Position numbers and translations under genes: made by a program
Part shown: in pieces, positions 61,362 to 64,000 of the stretch
How the letters are laid out: each line of letters opens with the position of its first letter
How positions within the stretch are numbered: the stretch's first letter is position 1
Assembly (NCBI GenBank): GCA_025558095.1
Contig: JAIVFI010000027.1
Location: 124,001-188,000 of the forward strand
DNA: 64,000 nt
DNA from: Hyaloraphidium curvatum
Lineage: Eukaryota > Monoblepharomycota > Hyaloraphidiomycetes > Hyaloraphidiales > Hyaloraphidiaceae
Direction: 5' to 3'
The notes under the pieces: model-generated
Databases searched by the model: none
Seen by the model: the letters and a program-made list of their open reading frames with translations, nothing else
Told to the model about the DNA's origin: nothing

Positions 61362-62966
61362 TCAAGCCTCCCCCGGATCCGCCTCCACCTCCCACCACCG
61401 CATGACCACCTCCTCGCACAGCTCCCCGGGTAAGCCCCCGAAACCCACCTCGCACCACCGCGCCGCATACCGCACCGCCTCCACGTCCCCTGCGAGCAGG
61501 CTGTCGTAGCCCGTTTCCCTGGCCGCCCTGCCCACGGCGGAGCAGTGCCTCGCCGCCCCCATCCAGAGCAGAAGCCTCACGAGGCCGCGGAACCCCGCGT
61601 AAGGGCCGGCGCGGTCCCCGATCATCCACAAAGCGGCGGCGAGATCGTGCGAGGACACGGGGGCTGCACGGCCCGAGCGAGGCAGCAGGGAGGAGGTGCG
61701 GCGGACGGCGCGGAAGAGGGCGGTGCAGGCGGCGGGGTCTCCAGCGCGGCGGCCAGGATATGGACCCCGGCCGGGCGCGGTGAGGAGCAGCGCCATGGGG
61801 TTCATGTCCGGGAAAAGCAGAGCTCCGATACGGTGGAGGTACGAGATCCAGGAGGGGGTCTTGATGTGCTCCAAGAAGAGCCCGTGACGGCACAAGCCAA
61901 GGCGGAACATGCGGTCGTCCACCCGTTCGCGGAGCAGGCCGAGGTAGAGCTGCAGCATTTCTTCGCGGTTGCGGTACACGTCCGCAAGCTCGGAGGTGTG
62001 CGAGGCGAAGCTTGGTGCGGCACCGTTCGACACATCGCGGATCCAGGCGTGAGGGTACTTCAAGTGGCTCAGGACCCCCCGCGGCCGGGAAGGAGGCATC
62101 GGGAGCATCATGGCACGCAGCCATTCGTTAACACGTTCCGGCTCGGCCGCGTCAAGAACGATCCGGGCGACGGCCGCGGAGCGGGCACGGAAGAGAAGCG
62201 GAGGCCCATCCAGGGTGCCGCTCGGCGAAGGAGCAAAGCGGAAAATCTCATCAGGGTGTTGGGCCACGGTGAGACCGAGCATGGTCCGCAGTGCTGGCAC
62301 CATATCGTTCGAGGTAGGCACAGCGGAGTAGTTCGATTTGCCGTGCCGCAGGGTGTCGACGATGATGATCCCTCCGAGTCCTCCCAGCACGTCCCGGAGC
62401 AGGTCGGCGTAGATAGCAGGGTTGGCATCGATATCGGCCGCCAGCGAGCCTCGAGTAAGGAGCACGTCCTCATAGCCGGAACAAGGCTCTCGGAACAGAA
62501 AGGTCGTGAAAAGGGACGTGCGGGTGTCAAGCAACCACTCGGCCGTCCGCGGCTGTCGACCCAGGAAGGCCGCCAACAGGGCGTCTCCCGCGTCCATCGG
62601 CAGCCCAGCCTCGTCACGCCACCATTTCAGGAACGAGAGGTTGCCGGCATAGGCCGCCAGCGTCGACGGTTGTATGAGGGAGACGTCGGCGTCCGAATTG
62701 GGGTCCGCACGCGCCGCGATGTCAAACTCGAGCCTCCTCGCGGCGTCCAAAAGTCCGGCGGTGTCTAGCAGGCGTGCAGAGCAGGACTCGAGGTGCCCCG
62801 ACAAGGTTTGCGGGCCCGGCACCCCTCCTCCGCAGCGGACCGCGCAGGTCGCCGCCGCGGCACACATAGGCAAGTCCAGCCCACGCAGCCGGTAGAGGAG
62901 TACACGCAGCGCATCTTCGGCACCCCTCCGAGGCGCCAAGAACTTTGTGACCCCCAGGAAGTGCAT
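61362..62966 (-). CDS. large hypothetical protein with ankyrin-like helices, single exon, 534 aa
   Basis: Not recognised. Starts MHFLGVTKFLAPRR. Several segments look like ankyrin-type helix-turn-helix units, for example AAYAGNLSFLKWWRDEAGLP, DALLAAFLGRQPRTAEWLLD and SLLAGDVEAVRYAARWCEVG, but full ankyrin repeats (G-TPLH) are missing. Mixed alpha-helical scaffold or a diverged ankyrin protein is inferred. The ATG at 62966 gives 534 aa; an in-frame ATG at 63041 adds a basic 25-residue leader. Codon usage and length support a genuine gene. Tail-to-tail with the flavin monooxygenase (75 bp apart). Confidence 0.65.
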   Translation of the reverse strand: MHFLGVTKFLAPRRGAEDALRVLLYRLRGLDLPMCAAAATCAVRCGGGVPGPQTLSGHLESCSARLLDTAGLLDAARRLEFDIAARADPNSDADVSLIQPSTLAAYAGNLSFLKWWRDEAGLPMDAGDALLAAFLGRQPRTAEWLLDTRTSLFTTFLFREPCSGYEDVLLTRGSLAADIDANPAIYADLLRDVLGGLGGIIIVDTLRHGKSNYSAVPTSNDMVPALRTMLGLTVAQHPDEIFRFAPSPSGTLDGPPLLFRARSAAVARIVLDAAEPERVNEWLRAMMLPMPPSRPRGVLSHLKYPHAWIRDVSNGAAPSFASHTSELADVYRNREEMLQLYLGLLRERVDDRMFRLGLCRHGLFLEHIKTPSWISYLHRIGALLFPDMNPMALLLTAPGRGPYPGRRAGDPAACTALFRAVRRTSSLLPRSGRAAPVSSHDLAAALWMIGDRAGPYAGFRGLVRLLLWMGAARHCSAVGRAARETGYDSLLAGDVEAVRYAARWCEVGFGGLPGELCEEVVMRWWEVEADPGEA

Positions 62967-63186
62967 TTTCTTTGGGAAGCTACCAACATGTGATACGATG
63001 ACGGACCGCCGATCCCGCCGGCCGCCGATCCGTCGATCCAAAATGCCCGCAATGGTTCATATTCGAGATATGGTACGCTTTAGAATGCTTCGGAATATCA
63101 GAGGGCGTGTCCCAGATTGTGGATGTACACGGTCTTATTGGCAATCAAGGCTACGAGTACAGCATGCTTCTGGTACATGCAGAGAG

Positions 63187-63873
63187 TCAAGCTGCGGGTG
63201 CTTCGACGGCCGCCACTGCTTTCTCCAGCTCTTGCGTCCTGTCCTGTCCAATCTCTTCCGCTATCACCTTGATCGCGGCCTCGTACACCGCCGGGGGTGC
63301 GGCAGCCCGGAACGCAGCCAGGACCGCCGCATTTTCGGCCGTCCTCCTTGCGGGAACGATGTAGCGGAACCACAGGAGCAAAGTATCGGGCGACATCTCC
63401 CCCATGATTCCGATCTGGTGCTGGACGAGCTCGGCGTCCGTAAAGTGCTCCATCATGTGCTTCTCGATCGTGGCTTCCTCGTGGGCCATGTGGAGGAGGT
63501 ATGTGCCGTGATACTCGGCCATGGCGGCTGCGAAAGCGTCGAGGCCGGAGACGGCGGGGTCCGCTGCGGCTGTCTCGGGGTCGAGCGCCTCAAGCTTGGC
63601 CTCGAGGGCGTCCAGCTCCGCTTCGAGAGCGGCGTGGTCATCGTCTGCCCCTGCGGCCACAAGGTGCGGCACTCGATCGGCGAGGGGATTGAGGATCCAC
63701 TTTTCCTCGGTCGCTGCGTGGTCACGGAGGAGTCGGGCAGCGTCGGCGAAGCGGGAGCGGAGGCGGGCGACGTCGGCGGCCGACGACGCCGAGCCCGCAA
63801 GGAGGGAGACTTGGGAGAGAGCGTTGCGCAGGCCGCGGTGCGGCGGGTCGAGCGGGCGGAGCGTGGCGGGCAT
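63187..63873 (-). CDS. hemerythrin-like HHE domain protein, single exon, 228 aa
   Basis: Non-haem di-iron four-helix-bundle family; roles include oxygen, NO or metal sensing. Candidate ligands: PPHRGLRNALSQ (His in helix 1), LLRDHAATEEKWI (H..E..), DDDHAALEAELD, YHGTYLLHMAHEEATI (H...H..HEE, the HxxxE-type motif) and EHFTDAELVQHQIGIMGEMS. All the ligand-type His/Glu are on helices with the expected spacing, so an iron site is likely. A C-terminal helical extension (about 180-228) follows. No signal peptide. The window ends shortly after. Confidence 0.75.
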   Translation of the reverse strand: MPATLRPLDPPHRGLRNALSQVSLLAGSASSAADVARLRSRFADAARLLRDHAATEEKWILNPLADRVPHLVAAGADDDHAALEAELDALEAKLEALDPETAAADPAVSGLDAFAAAMAEYHGTYLLHMAHEEATIEKHMMEHFTDAELVQHQIGIMGEMSPDTLLLWFRYIVPARRTAENAAVLAAFRAAAPPAVYEAAIKVIAEEIGQDRTQELEKAVAAVEAPAA

Positions 63874-64000
63874 GGTTCTGTGTGCTCAGAGGGAGGGGAT
63901 GCAGACTGCTGTTTCGGCGACTCGGATTGCGGGTTCTGTAACGGCCGCCAACAGGGTGCTTTATACTCCTTCCGGAGGCGCAGCGCACAGCTTCTGAGGG

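Noticed and set aside
1-64000. CRISPR arrays, insertion sequences, tRNA or rRNA genes
   Set aside because: No spaced direct repeats, transposase motifs, terminal inverted repeats or tRNA-like folds were seen by eye. A covariance-model scan would settle the RNA question.

Overview
The window is nuclear DNA from a GC-rich eukaryote with compact, intron-containing genes. Most introns are 48-65 nt, with GTGNGT/GTNNGT donors and CAG acceptors. The gene content points to a fungus: MYND fingers, an F-box protein, Pam18, a PMCA-type Ca2+ pump, DHA2 and sugar-porter transporters, exostosin-like glycosyltransferases, a DOPA-dioxygenase-like protein and a class 3 lipase. Very high GC plus some bacterial-looking enzymes suggest an early-diverging (chytrid-like, perhaps Hyaloraphidium-like) fungus. 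That placement is inference. I saw no rRNA, tRNA, transposon or CRISPR array, and the standard genetic code fits every model.

Layout. 0-5.3 kb: a secreted lipase, a beta-lactamase-fold serine hydrolase and a Sec14-type lipid-transfer protein, all on +. 5.3-12.1 kb: two paralogous secreted proteins on the minus strand that share an N-terminal Cys-rich module but have unrelated C-termini. One carries a 36-nt mucin-like tandem repeat. They flank a multi-span membrane protein and a small minus-strand gene. 12.4-24.7 kb: a divergent ubiquitin-like protein, two kinases (one with a large activation-segment insert, one with a signal peptide), a secreted beta-rich protein, a sulfotransferase-like protein, a small membrane-anchored ORF, a MYND protein and a secreted propeller-like protein. 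25.8-38 kb: exostosin-like and C2H2 proteins, a long class III CoA-transferase, a second MYND protein and a 1,492-aa Ca2+-ATPase. 38.4-50.8 kb: Pam18, an HSL-type esterase, divergent sugar-porter and DHA2 exporter genes, an unknown protein, a nitronate monooxygenase and a universal stress protein. 51-64 kb: an HCCA-isomerase/DsbA-fold protein, an HNH protein, a second exostosin-like protein, a DOPA-dioxygenase-like protein, an F-box protein, a type I membrane protein, a flavin monooxygenase, an unknown protein and a hemerythrin.

Most spliced models were checked for phase across every junction and close on a stop codon in frame. Where only some junctions were checked, the entry says so. Genes are often tail-to-tail with 8-170 bp between stop codons, and several pairs are head-to-head with 41-105 bp between start codons. 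No operon-like pathway is evident. The best candidates for something new are the module-swapped paralogs, the secretory-pathway kinase, the kinase with the giant activation segment and the group of introns that can be read through.
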